Origin: JALYNX01 sp963724825
GTDB lineage: Bacteria > Actinomycetota > Acidimicrobiia > Spongiisociales > ZC4RG35
Length of the DNA: 64,000 nt
NCBI GenBank assembly: GCA_963724825.1
Contig: CAVRWT010000004.1
Location: 62,001-126,000, forward strand
Direction: 5' to 3'
The translations under genes were made by a program, and so were the position numbers. The notes beneath the pieces were generated by a model. That model had not been told where the DNA came from. It made no database searches and saw only the letters and a program-made list of their open reading frames with translations. Positions 1 through 8,694 of the stretch are shown piece by piece. Positions within the stretch are counted from its first letter, which is position 1. Every line of letters starts with the position of its first letter.

Positions 1-27
1 CAGCCCGGCCGATACAAGGGACCCGCC

Positions 28-744
28 GTGGCGATGGCAGCGCTCCTCGCCGTTCTCACCGTGGCCGGGTTGTACATCGCCTTCAGTGGAGGCATTGACC
101 AGGTCGTCGATCAGACCACTCTGCCGACCCCGACCACCGTGCCCACCACTCCGACCGAACCGACCCAACCGGCAACTTTCGAAGAACTTGCCGGGGAATG
201 GCGGGCCACCCCTCTCATCCTGAGCGACGCGGTGCTCCAGGAGATCGACGAGCAGTGTCTTCGCCAGCTCGAGTTCCTGGCACCGACGATGACCGGGGTG
301 ACACGGGTCGTTGCCGACGCGCGTGGCGAAGGAAAAGTCCACCTGATATATGCGCGCGAGGATCGCCACCACGCATGGTGCGAAGCAATCGTGACGGCCG
401 AAGGGCACATCGAAGCCGCGGTTTACTCACACACAATGCCGCCGGAGCCGATTCCAGCGGTGGAAGCTACTGAGCTGGAGTATTGGGGCGGGGCCAACAG
501 TCCGGGGAGCGCCCTACCTGAGGACAGGTGGAATTCGGTCTTGGGCGAGGCGGGGACAGGGATTCACCAGGTGATAGCCGAGGTCGAAGGATTGCCACCG
601 ATAGTCGCATCTTTGGGGGATGGGTGGTTCTCGTTCTGGTATCCCATCGACACGGACGAGACATTGGCAGACGATCAATGGAGGTCAGTGGTGATTGGGG
701 TCGACGCTGACGGCAACGAGGTCACCCGAGTTCTGATGGGTTAA
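28..744 (+). CDS. Membrane-anchored hypothetical protein, start uncertain
   Basis: I do not recognise the family. The GTG start at 28 leads directly into one hydrophobic segment (about residues 3-22), followed by a Thr/Pro-rich linker (about 30-50) and an acidic extracellular-looking domain of roughly 180 residues with two cysteines. The frame is open back to base 1 with no stop, so the real start may lie outside the window and give the protein a short cytoplasmic tail. Its stop TAA shares a base with the ATG of the next gene (TAATG), which suggests translational coupling with the NHL-repeat lipoprotein. Export and anchoring are inferred from the hydrophobic segment; no function is proposed. 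Confidence 0.6.
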   Translation: MAMAALLAVLTVAGLYIAFSGGIDQVVDQTTLPTPTTVPTTPTEPTQPATFEELAGEWRATPLILSDAVLQEIDEQCLRQLEFLAPTMTGVTRVVADARGEGKVHLIYAREDRHHAWCEAIVTAEGHIEAAVYSHTMPPEPIPAVEATELEYWGGANSPGSALPEDRWNSVLGEAGTGIHQVIAEVEGLPPIVASLGDGWFSFWYPIDTDETLADDQWRSVVIGVDADGNEVTRVLMG

Positions 745-2024
745 TGATGATGCCCCGAACACGAAGTGGATTTCGCGCCTATTCGGTCGCTTTGATCTCC
801 TTGCTGGCTCTGGTTTCGAGTTGCAGCCAGCAAGCCGTCACCCCCTCATCCTCCATTGACTCCACCGCTCCGACATCGACCAGCGGCACGACGACCGCCA
901 CACCTCCCACCGTTAGGACGGGGGGGCGGCCGACCTGCGACGCCCAGGCATCCGGGACGATCTGGACCGTGGCAGGCATCGGCGACTTCGACATACCCGA
1001 GGCGGATCGGGCAACTGGCGATGGCGGACCCGCCACGTCCGCGAGGCTGGACGGGCCGTGGAAGATCGACTTCGACGAGCTGGGGAACTTATACATCCAA
1101 GAGGACGCCCATCACGGCGACCAGTCCGAGTCCAATGCGGGGAGAATCCGTAGGGTCGATCCATCCGGGATCATCACCACCGTGGTAGGCCCGCCGACAA
1201 CGGGCGGGGAGGCGGCGCCTGGTGAAGCCGGGTCGCTTGAGTTGTGGGCCCCATGGGGCATGGCGCGCGACAACACTGGGACAACATATCTGAACAGCAA
1301 TGTCATCGACGGGGTCTACTTCTCCGGGATCTACCGCGTCGACGCGGCCGGAGCCGTCACAGTGTTCGCTGGCCGTGGTGAGGGCTCATCCGGTGATGGC
1401 GGGCCCGCCGTTGACGCAGAATTCGTGACCATCAGAGACCTGGCCCTTGATAACCAAGGCAACCTCTTCGTCGCCGACCTCGAGGACAGCAAGATTCGGA
1501 TGGTCGACACATCGGGAATCGTCTCAACTGTCGTCGGGACAGGCGAGCGTGGCTCCTCCGGCGACGGAGGCCCTGCCGTCGATGCTCAGCTCGACGAGCC
1601 GGAAGGCATCTTCGTCGACTCCTCCGGAAACCTTTACGTCGCCGATACGGGGAACAACCGGATCCGGAAGGTCGACGTGGCTGGGAACATCACGACGGTG
1701 GCTGGTCGCGGCCCGGTCGCCGCCAGCGATTACCTGGCGGATGGCGTGGCCGCGTTGGATGCCTACCTGGACCTACCGATCGACGTCTGGGTGGGCGACG
1801 ACGGCAGCATGTTCATCGTTGAGCGACAGAACCGTGTTCGACACATCGGCCCTGACGGCAGAACGACGACCATCGCCGGTACGGGTCAGGCAGGGTTCTC
1901 TGGTGAGGGTGGGCAAGCCACAGGCGCGCTCCTCGATTGGCCGTCGAGCATTTTCGTGGCGCCGGACGGCGTGCTGTACATCGCCGACTACGAGAATGCC
2001 CGGGTCAGGATGATCTGCCCGTGA
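744..2024 (+). CDS. NHL-repeat lipoprotein
   Basis: This is a 426-residue exported protein. The N-terminus has basic residues, a hydrophobic core and a lipobox-like V-S-S-C with Cys near residue 27, then a Ser/Thr-rich linker to about residue 60. The rest is about five NHL-type beta-propeller blades, seen as recurring G-N-L-Y-V-A-D / I-R-x-V-D strands and repeated G-D-G-G-P-A segments that open each blade. NHL propellers usually bind proteins or carbohydrates; the ligand cannot be read from sequence. It overlaps the upstream membrane-protein gene by one base, so the two are probably made together. Confidence is high for fold and export and low for role. Confidence 0.8.
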   Translation: MMMPRTRSGFRAYSVALISLLALVSSCSQQAVTPSSSIDSTAPTSTSGTTTATPPTVRTGGRPTCDAQASGTIWTVAGIGDFDIPEADRATGDGGPATSARLDGPWKIDFDELGNLYIQEDAHHGDQSESNAGRIRRVDPSGIITTVVGPPTTGGEAAPGEAGSLELWAPWGMARDNTGTTYLNSNVIDGVYFSGIYRVDAAGAVTVFAGRGEGSSGDGGPAVDAEFVTIRDLALDNQGNLFVADLEDSKIRMVDTSGIVSTVVGTGERGSSGDGGPAVDAQLDEPEGIFVDSSGNLYVADTGNNRIRKVDVAGNITTVAGRGPVAASDYLADGVAALDAYLDLPIDVWVGDDGSMFIVERQNRVRHIGPDGRTTTIAGTGQAGFSGEGGQATGALLDWPSSIFVAPDGVLYIADYENARVRMICP

Positions 2025-2032
2025 CATGGGTT

Positions 2033-2188
2033 CCTCCACAGGCGCTACTCCGCGCGGGAGTTCATCCGAAAGTTGTTCAGGAGCGGCTTGGCCATTCGAG
2101 CATCAGCGTGACGATGGACATTTACAGCTCAGTCCTGCCTGGGATTCAGCGGGCAGCAGTGGAGCGTTTGTCTTCGATAATGGGGTGA
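2033..2188 (+). pseudogene. Tyrosine recombinase (phage integrase) C-terminal remnant
   Basis: About 51 codons match the extreme C-terminus of phage-type tyrosine recombinases. The R-L-G-H-S motif and the nucleophile tyrosine in M-D-I-Y-S are both present, but everything upstream, including the catalytic Arg-Lys core, is missing. The fragment begins just after the NHL-lipoprotein stop with no start codon of its own. It lies 83 bases from the 3' end of a tRNA-Ala gene, the usual attachment target of such integrases. It is best read as the scar of an integrated element that has been lost or degraded. Confidence 0.75.
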
Positions 2189-2239
2189 TAGTGGCCGGAT
2201 AGTGGCCGCGGGGCCGACGCTGTCAACCCTTGAATTGGA

Positions 2240-2266
2240 GAAAACCCCGCTGGTTCGGGGGTTTTC
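2240..2266 (-). terminator. Rho-independent terminator downstream of tRNA-Ala
   Basis: A GC-rich stem (CCCCG / CGGGG) with a six-base loop is flanked by A-run and T-run arms, so it can end transcription in either direction. It sits directly downstream of the minus-strand tRNA-Ala. Confidence 0.65.
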
Positions 2267-2271
2267 GGGAG

Positions 2272-2345
2272 TGGAGCTGAGGGGATTTGAACCCCTGACC
2301 CCTTGACTGCCAGTCAAGTGCTCTGCCAACCTGAGCTACAGCCCC
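2272..2345 (-). tRNA. tRNA-Ala(GGC)
   Basis: The minus strand folds into a complete 74-base cloverleaf: 7-bp acceptor stem, D arm starting GCTC, anticodon stem CTTGA/TCAAG around loop CTGGCAG (anticodon GGC), and a TTCAAAT T-loop. The acceptor stem holds a G3-U70 wobble pair, the alanine identity element, and the discriminator is A. CCA is not encoded. An integrase remnant lies 83 bases beyond the 3' end. Confidence 0.95.
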
Positions 2346-2397
2346 ATAGTGGGAAACGGGAGTTTATTCGAGGCCCGCCCCCAAGGGGTAACCCGGC

Positions 2398-2739
2398 CTA
2401 TCCGTCGGCTACGGCCGGCTCCACCCACTTGACCCGCTCGGCGTCCGCCCACAGCCTTTCCAGGCCATAGAAGTCGCGGGGCTCCGCTTGGAACAGGTGG
2501 ACGATGATGTCGCCGAAGTCGAGGAGCACCCACTCCGCCTCGGTGCGACCCTCGGTGCGCAGCGGCTTGATCCCCTTCTCCTCGCGGAGTTTCTCCTCGA
2601 CCTGATCGGCCAGAGACTGGACATGGGGACGCGAAGTCCCGGTCGCGATCACGAAGACATCGGTGAGAACGAACAGCCCTTGAACATCGAGCAGCACGAT
2701 GTCCATGCCCTTCTTGCTGAAGATGGCGTCAGCCGCCAC
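2398..2739 (-). CDS. rsfS: Ribosome silencing factor RsfS
   Basis: RsfS/Iojap proteins bind ribosomal protein uL14 and block subunit joining under nutrient limitation. The 113-residue product shows the family core: K-K-G-M-D-I-V-L-L-D-V near the start, T-G-x-S-x-x-H-V-x-S-L, then E-W-V-L-L-D-F-G-D-I-I-V-H-L-F. The only standard start in frame is GTG at 2739, but homology continues upstream (E-L-A-R-V-A-A), where the frame has no ATG, GTG or TTG although AGGAGGA lies near 2772-2778. The start is therefore unsettled. It lies directly after nadD, a common pairing. Confidence 0.9.
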   Translation of the reverse strand: MAADAIFSKKGMDIVLLDVQGLFVLTDVFVIATGTSRPHVQSLADQVEEKLREEKGIKPLRTEGRTEAEWVLLDFGDIIVHLFQAEPRDFYGLERLWADAERVKWVEPAVADG

Positions 2740-2762
2740 CCGGGCAAGTTCCGCACTGTTCT

Positions 2763-3384
2763 CTACGAGCCTTCCTCCTGATCGGATGAGTCCCCCACCA
2801 TATCGTCTCCCCCGGGTTCCGCATACAGCCCGACCGACTCGATGTAGTCATGAACCGCCAACGGCACCAGAAACCGAAACGGCTCGCCGATCGCGGCCAT
2901 CTCCCTGATCTCGGTGCCGCTGATCTCGAGCACCGCCATGTCGAGGAACACCGCCCCCGGCAGCGTCGCCTGGACGTCGCGGGCGTCCGTGCCCGGACGA
3001 GGGACCACCAGTAGCGAGGCGCGAGCCCACGACCTCCTGCCACCGATGCCAGGTGTGCAGGCCCAGGGCGGCGTCAGCCCCCAGGATCAGCGACAGCTCC
3101 TCGCTGTCCGGAAAGCTGAGGAGGGTGTCGATGGTGTACGTGGGCCCGTCCCTCTCGATCTCGCGGTCGTCTGCCTCGAATCCATCGACGTCGGCGATCG
3201 CCAGCCGGATCATCTCCAACCGGTGGGCGGCACCGGTCAGGGCCCGATCACTCTTCTGCCAAGGCTCCCCAGCAGGCATGAACAAGACTCGATCGAGGCC
3301 GGCCTGGTAGAGAGCCGTCTCCCCGGCGTGGAGATGAGCCAGATGGATCGGGTCGAAGGTCCCTCCGAGGATCCCGGTGTGCAC
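2763..3384 (-). CDS. nadD: Nicotinate-nucleotide adenylyltransferase NadD (frameshifted)
   Basis: NadD makes nicotinate adenine dinucleotide from NaMN and ATP, an essential NAD step. The N-terminal part carries the nucleotidyltransferase motif G-G-T-F-D-P-I-H-x-A-H and later T-Y-T-I-D-T-L and L-G-A-D-A. The frame is lost near 3010-3020. Expected downstream sequence (L-V-V-P-R-P-G, then I-S-G-T-E-I-R-E) continues in another frame to the TAG at 2763-2765. One missing base explains the break. Because the enzyme is normally essential and several nearby genes show the same defect, a sequencing indel is likelier than a true pseudogene. It overlaps the upstream extension of rsfS. Confidence 0.88.
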
Positions 3385-3411
3385 GACGCCGAGGATAGGG
3401 CGAGGGAGGCG

Positions 3412-3856
3412 TCACCAATCGGAGGGCACGACTGATGTCGGTCGAATGACACCCAAGGCGTGCTTGGGGGTCCACGTAGCTGCCACCGATCCGGGTCGAG
3501 AGATGCACGCCGGGGCGACCATGGGGATTGCCCGCGCTCCCGATGACGGCTCCTCGGCTCACCTGTTGACCGGAGTGCACAGAGCGATCGGATAGGTAGG
3601 AGACGGACACCTTGAACCCGGGCACGGGCTCGATGGTGACGGACATCATGCCGGCCACCGTGCCGGCGAAGGTGACCAACCCCGACGCCGGGGCGCGAAC
3701 CGGTGTTCCCACCGCAGCCGAGTAATCCACTCCCCAATGCCCTCCGTAGGAGCCGATCGGCGCGTATCCGGCAACGACGGGTCCCTCCACGGGCGCCATC
3801 AGACAAACCGCCGCCAAAGCCAATTGGATCAGCATCTCCCCTCCCGGTCCGAACAT
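3412..3856 (-). CDS. Degenerate M23-type peptidase domain protein (frameshifted 3' end)
   Basis: This is a short exported LytM/M23-fold protein: hydrophobic N-terminus, then the H-W-G-V-D motif (first metal-ligand pair), V-x-A-P-A-S-G-x-V, and a C-terminal strand ending Y-V-D-P. The usual H-x-H metal motif reads H-L-S, so one zinc ligand is missing and the domain may not hydrolyse peptidoglycan. As read, the frame runs 137 bases into nadD. Removing one C from the CCCCC run near 3455-3465 gives a natural stop at 3412, 27 bases before nadD. ATG at 3856 or 3835 could be used; the second follows GGAGGGGAG directly. Confidence 0.7.
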
Positions 3857-3922
3857 ATCGGCGATGGATTCATATAGACAGGGGGTCGACCGCTAGTTTT
3901 CAGGCTCCAGAAAGGGGAATGA

Positions 3923-4945
3923 ATGACGGTGACCCGCATCGGGTTGATGGGTTTCGGAAGAATCGGGCGCAACGTCGTTCGGCTGGTCCACAACCGCGAC
4001 GATCTGGAAGTGGTCGCCATCAGCGATATCGCCGATCCCGAGGCGCTCACCTATCTCCTCAAGTACGACTCGATCTACGGGCGTTTCCCCGCCCCCACGT
4101 CGTATGCCGACGGCAAGCTCAACATCGGGTCGAAGCAAGCCGCCTTCCTCAAAGCCAAAGAGCCGGGCGATGCCAACTGGGGTGACCTCGGTGTCGACGT
4201 CGTCCTGGAGACCACCAGCCGTTACCGCTCGAAGGAAGCCCTCGACCGCCATCTCGCCGCCGGAGCCAAGAAGGTGGTGCTCACCTCCAGCCCCGAGACC
4301 CCCGGCGAGATCCCTTTGCTTCTTCGGGGGATCAACGATGAGATCCTCGGGCCGAACACCAATCAGGTGGCCCTCGGATCCAACACCTCGAATGCCGTGG
4401 CCCCGATCCTCGAGATAATCGACGAGAAGTTCGGGGTGAAGCGGGCGTTCATGACCACGGTGAAGGCGATGTCCAACGCAGGGCGCCTCGCCGATGTCCC
4501 GACTGACTCCTACCGGACCAGCAGGGCGGCAGGCGAGAACATCATCCCGGCGGTCACCAACACGGCCGAGATCCTGACCCAGGCCCTTCCCAAACTGGAG
4601 GGAAAGCTGGCCGTGGTTGCGCTGAATGTGCCGGTGGTGGACGGGTCCACGGTGGACCTCACCACCGAGACCAACGTCGATGCCACTGTCGAAGAGGTCA
4701 ACGCCGTCGTGGCTGCCGAGATCGAGGCGAGATTCCAGGGGATCATCGAATACGTGAACGACCCGATCGTCTCCTCCGACGTCCGCCTCAACTCTCACTC
4801 CGGGGTGTTCGACAGCCTGGCGACGATGGTCACGATGGGGAGCCTGCTCAAGACCATCACCTGGTTCAACAACGGCTGGGGATATTCCCATCGTGCGGTG
4901 GAAGTAACGACGACGATCGCCGGTTATCTAGATGGAGGACAGTGA
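3923..4945 (+). CDS. GAPDH-family pseudoenzyme lacking catalytic Cys and His
   Basis: This 340-residue protein is homologous along its full length to glyceraldehyde-3-phosphate dehydrogenase, with the NAD-binding motif G-F-G-R-I-G-R-N and the Rossmann and catalytic-domain landmarks of its neighbour. The active-site block S-N-A-S-C-T-T-N-C is replaced by S-N-T-S-N-A-V-A-P (about residues 153-161), a three-residue deletion that removes the nucleophile. The general-base His is Lys181, and the phosphate-site Arg of the R-V-P motif is Asn. The reading frame is intact, so selection appears to hold it as a non-catalytic protein. It ends one base before the canonical gap start. A subunit or regulatory partner of Gap is an inference. 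Confidence 0.85.
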   Translation: MTVTRIGLMGFGRIGRNVVRLVHNRDDLEVVAISDIADPEALTYLLKYDSIYGRFPAPTSYADGKLNIGSKQAAFLKAKEPGDANWGDLGVDVVLETTSRYRSKEALDRHLAAGAKKVVLTSSPETPGEIPLLLRGINDEILGPNTNQVALGSNTSNAVAPILEIIDEKFGVKRAFMTTVKAMSNAGRLADVPTDSYRTSRAAGENIIPAVTNTAEILTQALPKLEGKLAVVALNVPVVDGSTVDLTTETNVDATVEEVNAVVAAEIEARFQGIIEYVNDPIVSSDVRLNSHSGVFDSLATMVTMGSLLKTITWFNNGWGYSHRAVEVTTTIAGYLDGGQ

Positions 4946-4946
4946 G

Positions 4947-5969
4947 ATGGTGAACGTCGCAATCAACGGATTCGGGAGGATCGGCCGTGCCGTGTTCCGA
5001 ATCATCGCCTCCCGACCTGAATCCGGGATAAGCGTTGTAGCCATCAACGACCTCTCCGACGACGACATCCTCGCCTACCTCCTCGAGTACGACTCGGTGA
5101 TGGGTCGGTTCGACCAGGAGGTGACGGTCGACAACGGCGTGATGAAGGTCGGCTCCCATGAGATTCAGATGCTCATGGAACGCGACCCTGCGCAACTTCC
5201 CTGGGCCGAGCTCGGTGTTGACATCGTCATTGAGTCGACCGGGGTCTTTCGGGACCGAGCCAAACTTCAGCAGCACATCGACGCCGGAGCGAAGCGGGTG
5301 ATCCTCACCGTTCCGTCTCAGGACAAGATCGATCAGACCGTGGTACTCGGGGTCAACGACGAGGAGCTCGGAGCCGACGACATCATCGTCTCCAATGCCT
5401 CCTGCACCACCAACTGCCTGGTCCCTTTGGTCAAGGTTCTCGATGACAACTTCGGGATCATCAAGGGCGTCATGACCACGGTCCACGCCTACACCAATGA
5501 CCAGGTCCTCGCCGACGTCCCTCACAAGGACCTCCGGCGAAGCCGGGCGGCGACGGAGAACATCATCCCGACGACCACCGGCGCGGCCAAGGCGGTGGGT
5601 GAGGTACTGCCCAACATGGACGGCAAACTCGACGGGATCGCCATGCGAGTCCCGGTGCCCGACGGCTCGACGGTGGACTTCGTGGCCGAGTTGTCTCGGG
5701 ACGTCACGGTCGAAGAGGTGAATGCGGCGGTGAAGGCCGCATCAGAAGGCCGGATGGCCGGAATCCTCGAATACACCGAAGACCCGATCGTCTCGACTGA
5801 CATCATCGGCAACCCTCATTCCTCGATCTTCGACGCCGCCGGAACCCAGGTCCTCGGGGGCAATCTCGTGCGGGTGATGTCCTGGTACGACAACGAGTGG
5901 GGTTATTCCAACCGGGTCGTCGACCTCATCGAGCGCCTCGCCGAAGTGATGGCGAAACAACCCGCCTAA
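4947..5969 (+). CDS. gap: Glyceraldehyde-3-phosphate dehydrogenase, type I
   Basis: This glycolytic enzyme oxidises glyceraldehyde 3-phosphate to 1,3-bisphosphoglycerate with NAD. The start at 4947 is preferred because GGAGGA lies at a normal distance upstream; an in-frame ATG at 4932 sits inside the previous gene. Visible features are N-G-F-G-R-I-G-R near residue 7, the active site S-N-A-S-C-T-T-N-C with Cys153, T-V-H-A-Y with His180, the R-V-P phosphate site, and W-Y-D-N-E-W-G-Y-S near the C-terminus. Length (about 340 residues) is normal. It follows the catalytically dead paralogue by one base, so co-transcription is expected. Its stop overlaps the convergent coxL stop by four bases. Confidence 0.97.
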   Translation: MVNVAINGFGRIGRAVFRIIASRPESGISVVAINDLSDDDILAYLLEYDSVMGRFDQEVTVDNGVMKVGSHEIQMLMERDPAQLPWAELGVDIVIESTGVFRDRAKLQQHIDAGAKRVILTVPSQDKIDQTVVLGVNDEELGADDIIVSNASCTTNCLVPLVKVLDDNFGIIKGVMTTVHAYTNDQVLADVPHKDLRRSRAATENIIPTTTGAAKAVGEVLPNMDGKLDGIAMRVPVPDGSTVDFVAELSRDVTVEEVNAAVKAASEGRMAGILEYTEDPIVSTDIIGNPHSSIFDAAGTQVLGGNLVRVMSWYDNEWGYSNRVVDLIERLAEVMAKQPA

Positions 5970-8227
5970 CGAGGAAGCGCGGCCCAGATCTTCTGGGCGG
6001 TGAGGGGCATTTGGATCTCATCCACGCCGAGGGCGTCGGCTATCGCGTTCACCACAGCCGGTGTCGATCCGATTGTGCCCGCCTCGCCTATTCCTTTGGC
6101 TCCCAACGGGTTGGTCGGCGTGGTCGTGACGGTCGAGGCCAGGGAGAACATCGGCAGCGAGCCGGCGGTTGGGATCAAGTAGTCCATGAAGGATGACGTG
6201 ACCAGGTTGCCGTCATCGTCGTAGATGACTTCTTCCCAAAGCGCCTGCCCTATCCCCTGGGCCAGGCCACCGTGACGCTGGCCATCGGCCAACATCGGGT
6301 TGACGATGTTCCCGGCGTCATCGACCGCCCACATCGACGACAGGGTCGGCGCCCCGGTCTCGGGGTCGATCTCAACAACGGCGAGATGCATGCCGAATGG
6401 GTAGTTGAACCCGCCCGACCTGAGGTGGACTTCCTCGTCGAGCCCGGGCTCATCTCCCTCGGGCACGTTGCCCGCCAAGGCGGCGGTCGGCGATCTCCCG
6501 CCAGGTCACCGAGACATCGGTCCCGGCGACCATGCCGACTCCTTCGCCAAGAGTTATGTCTTCGGCAGAGGCCTCCATGATGTGGGCGGCCACCCTCTTC
6601 GCTTTGGCGGCGACCTTCTCCGCGGCCGCAAAGCTGGCTGCGCCACCCTGGGCGACGCTGCGGGATCCCGACGTTCCCCAGCCGTAGGGCGCCGAGGCGG
6701 TGTCTCCCTGCTCCAGACGGACTTGATCCAGCGAGACTCCGAGAGTGGCGGCCACTATCTGCGGGAAAGTCGTTCGATGTCCCTGGCCTTGGTCGAGCGT
6801 CTCCGCGTAGAGGGTGACCGATCCGTCGCGATGGACCTGGATCCGGGCCGCACCCCAATCCTCGAACCCACACACCTCGACGTAGGCGGCGAGGCCGATG
6901 CCCATCAATCGCCCCTGAGCTCTCAACTCGCTCTGGCGGATACGGAGTTCGTCGTAGTCGGCAATCTCGAGAAGCTTGTCGAGGGCCTTCTCGTAGTCTC
7001 CCGTGTCGTAGGTGTAACCGCCTCGAGATCGGTACGGGAATTGCTCGGGTTGGACGAAGTTTCTCCGTCTCACCTCGGCCGGATCGAGACCGGTTGCCTT
7101 GGCCACCGCCTCGATGACCCGCTCGATCGTGAGGGTCGCCTCGGGTCGCCCGGCGCCGCGGTAGATCCCGCGTGGAGCCCGATTGGTCCATACCCCTCGC
7201 TGACGCCAGCCGTAGACCGGGATGTCGTAATTGCCGGTCCCAATCCGGGGGGTGACATCGATGAAGCCGAGATACCGATGACGGCATCCCAGGTCGAGGA
7301 GGCTGTCGACCCACAGACCCTCGATCTTTCCCCCGGCATCCGCCACCACCTCCCAACGATGACGCTGCGCCCGGCCGTGGCCTATGGCCAATAGATGCTC
7401 GCGGCGGGTCTCGATCCACTTGACCGGCCGACCGGTCTCCCTCGCCGCGATGACAGTCAGGTAGTCCTCCTCGGCGAGATCGAACTTGCAGCCAAAGCCG
7501 CCCCCGACAAAGGGGGTGATGACCCGAACCGAGGACTGGGGCATGCTGAACGACCTGGCGAATTCCTCCTGCATCAGATGCGGAGCCTGATTGGAGAGAT
7601 GGACCGTCAGCCCGCCCTCCTTCCACTCAGCCAGGATCGCCCTCGGCTCCATCGGCGCTGGGGCCACCCGGGGGTGGTCGACGAGACCTGAAAGCCGGAT
7701 CTCGCCTTGAAGGGCATCGAACTGCCGCCCGATCACCTCGGGCCCGGTCGTAGGCAACGTTGGAGGCCTGGCCGTCGTGCAGGGGCGCGGCGTCGATCGC
7801 CTCGTCGACGTCGCCTGCGATCGGGAGAGGGTCGTAGTCGACGAACACCATGTCCGCGGCATCTCTGGCCGCAGCCGGGGTGTCGGCCACAACTGCCGCC
7901 ACCGGATCGCCGGGCATCAGGACCGTGCCCTGGACCAGGGGGAATCGACGGGGAATGTTCTTCGAAGGGTTGGGCGTCGGTGGCATCACCACCTCCGCAA
8001 CCTGGTCAGGTGTGATCACCAGACGGACACCCTTGACCTCGAGGGCAGCCTCGATATCGATCGAAGTGACCCTGGCGTGAGCGAATGGGCTCCGAACTAC
8101 CGCCAGGTGCAGGGTGCCGGCAGGGCTGATGTCATCGACATATCGGGCGGCCCCTGTGATCAAGAGCCGGGTCTTCGCGCCGCTGCACGGGCGCGCCGAT
8201 AAAAGAGGGTAAGAAGGGTTCGCTCAC
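5966..8227 (-). CDS. Xanthine/CO dehydrogenase-type molybdenum hydroxylase large subunit (three frameshifts)
   Basis: This is the molybdopterin-binding large subunit of the xanthine dehydrogenase/aerobic CO dehydrogenase family. Reading from GTG 8227, pieces in different frames join to about 750 residues: R-R-E-D-P and T-G-A-A-R-Y-V-D-D at the N-terminus; G-G-G-F-G-C-K; the active-site loop Y-R-G-A-G-R-P-E-A; D-Q-G-Q-G-H; and near the end G-A-K-G-I-G-E-A-G-T. Frame breaks lie near 8165-8178, 7738-7748 and 6474-6480. The Y-R-G-A-G-R loop matches form II ('putative') CoxL rather than the AYXCSFR loop of true CO dehydrogenase. No medium or small subunit is present, so substrate and activity are unknown. 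Confidence 0.8.
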
Positions 8228-8260
8228 TGACGGCAGCCTACCGGGGCAGGCCGCCCGCCC

Positions 8261-8626
8261 TTATTCGAGGAGCGAGAGGACGGTGCTGCGGAAGTCGTTC
8301 GGCTGGAAGGGCTTGGTGACGAATGCGTCGGCACCACCTTCGTTCGCACGCCGCCTCGACTCCTCCTCAGCATGGGCAGTCAGCACCACCACGGGAATGT
8401 TCTTGGTGGTCTCATCCCTGCGAATGCGATCGAGCACTTCCCAACCGTCCATCCCGGGGAGCCCGATGTCGAGCACCACGAGATCGGGGGATTCCGTGCC
8501 TACCGCTGAAAGACCGGTTTTACCGTCATCACGGGTGATGATTTCGAGGTCGGCAGCGCGAAGGCAAACTTCAATCAGTCGCCGAATGACGGCTGAGTCC
8601 TCCACAACGAGTATCCGCGAGCCCAT
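8261..8626 (-). CDS. Single-domain response regulator (CheY-like)
   Basis: This is a receiver domain of 121 residues with no output domain. V-V-E-D-S near the start gives the acidic pocket, L-V-V-L-D-I-G-L-P-G-M-D-G carries the phosphorylated Asp, V-V-L-T-A-H supplies the switch Thr, and F-V-T-K-P-F the conserved Lys. The start at 8626 is chosen because the receiver fold begins there; the longer frame upstream has no family similarity. It sits between the CoxE-like gene and the hydroxylase large subunit on the same strand. No histidine kinase is nearby, so its input is unknown. Confidence 0.88.
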   Translation of the reverse strand: MGSRILVVEDSAVIRRLIEVCLRAADLEIITRDDGKTGLSAVGTESPDLVVLDIGLPGMDGWEVLDRIRRDETTKNIPVVVLTAHAEEESRRRANEGGADAFVTKPFQPNDFRSTVLSLLE

Positions 8627-8694
8627 TTCTTTACCTCTGGTAATTGCCCCACAGAGGGCGTATCCCCATTCATCGGCAGTTACCCGCCAACGGT

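Noticed and set aside
2763..3384. Programmed frameshifting in nadD
   Set aside because: No slippery heptamer or stimulatory structure is evident, and many neighbours show the same kind of break.
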